The notes below the pieces were generated by a model. It searched no databases. It saw nothing but the letters and a program-made list of their open reading frames with translations, and was not told the DNA's origin. 5,731 nt of DNA from the NCBI GenBank assembly GCA_003233535.1, contig QIMA01000546.1, forward strand, positions 1 to 5,731, in the 5' to 3' direction. Each line of letters starts with the position of its first letter. Position 1 is the first letter of the stretch. Shown here piece by piece: positions 5,701 to 5,731 of the stretch. This DNA comes from Rhodanobacteraceae bacterium. GTDB lineage: Bacteria; Pseudomonadota; Gammaproteobacteria; Xanthomonadales; SZUA-5. A program made the translations under genes and the position numbers.

Positions 5701-5731
5701 TTAGTCCCAATGGTGGGGCAGTCGAACCATC
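5701..5731 (-). CDS. Possible 3' end of an upstream gene (partial)
   Basis: Reading the minus strand from the window edge, one frame gives MVRLPHHWD followed by TAA at 5703-5701, three bases before the GTG of the downstream glycosyltransferase. Such spacing is normal for genes of one operon, and the aromatic, basic composition is believable as a protein C-terminus. The other two minus-strand frames are also open over this short stretch, so the choice of frame is a judgement based only on the close stop-to-start spacing. No family can be recognised from nine residues. Confidence 0.3.
   Translation of the reverse strand, partial: MVRLPHHWD

Overview
The window looks like part of a surface-polysaccharide or protein-glycosylation island from a GC-rich, Gram-negative bacterium, probably a gammaproteobacterium. 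The taxonomic guess rests on base composition, tightly packed genes, the protein families present and a GTAG-type REP-like hairpin of the sort known from Pseudomonas and Xanthomonadales. It is not proven by a marker gene.

Layout. Positions 37-3642 hold a compact three-gene unit on the minus strand. In transcription order it is a class I SAM-dependent methyltransferase (2731-3642), a 583-residue protein of uncertain function with a PqqD-like N-terminus and a possible GT-A-like core (983-2734), and a family 2 glycosyltransferase (37-972). The first two genes overlap by ATGA and the last two are 10 bases apart. Positions 3643-3927 are a divergent intergenic region with a REP-like hairpin, an extended -10 promoter candidate on the plus strand and a stretch of competing inverted repeats. 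Positions 3928-4851 encode a radical SAM/SPASM protein on the plus strand, the only gene in that orientation. Positions 4885-5697 encode a second family 2 glycosyltransferase on the minus strand, convergent with the radical SAM gene and only 33 bases from it. The last 31 bases probably hold the 3' end of another minus-strand gene.

How the genes may work together. The two GT2 enzymes would add sugars to a lipid- or protein-linked acceptor at the cytoplasmic face of the inner membrane. The methyltransferase could methylate a sugar or cap a chain. The radical SAM protein could carry out a difficult oxidation, epimerisation or similar step on a sugar or peptide. The 583-residue protein is the least understood part. 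Its N-terminus resembles the peptide-binding PqqD/RRE fold, so a peptide- or protein-directed role next to a radical SAM enzyme is conceivable, but no precursor peptide gene is visible. The most unusual non-coding element is the long, structured leader between the plus-strand promoter candidate and the radical SAM start codon.
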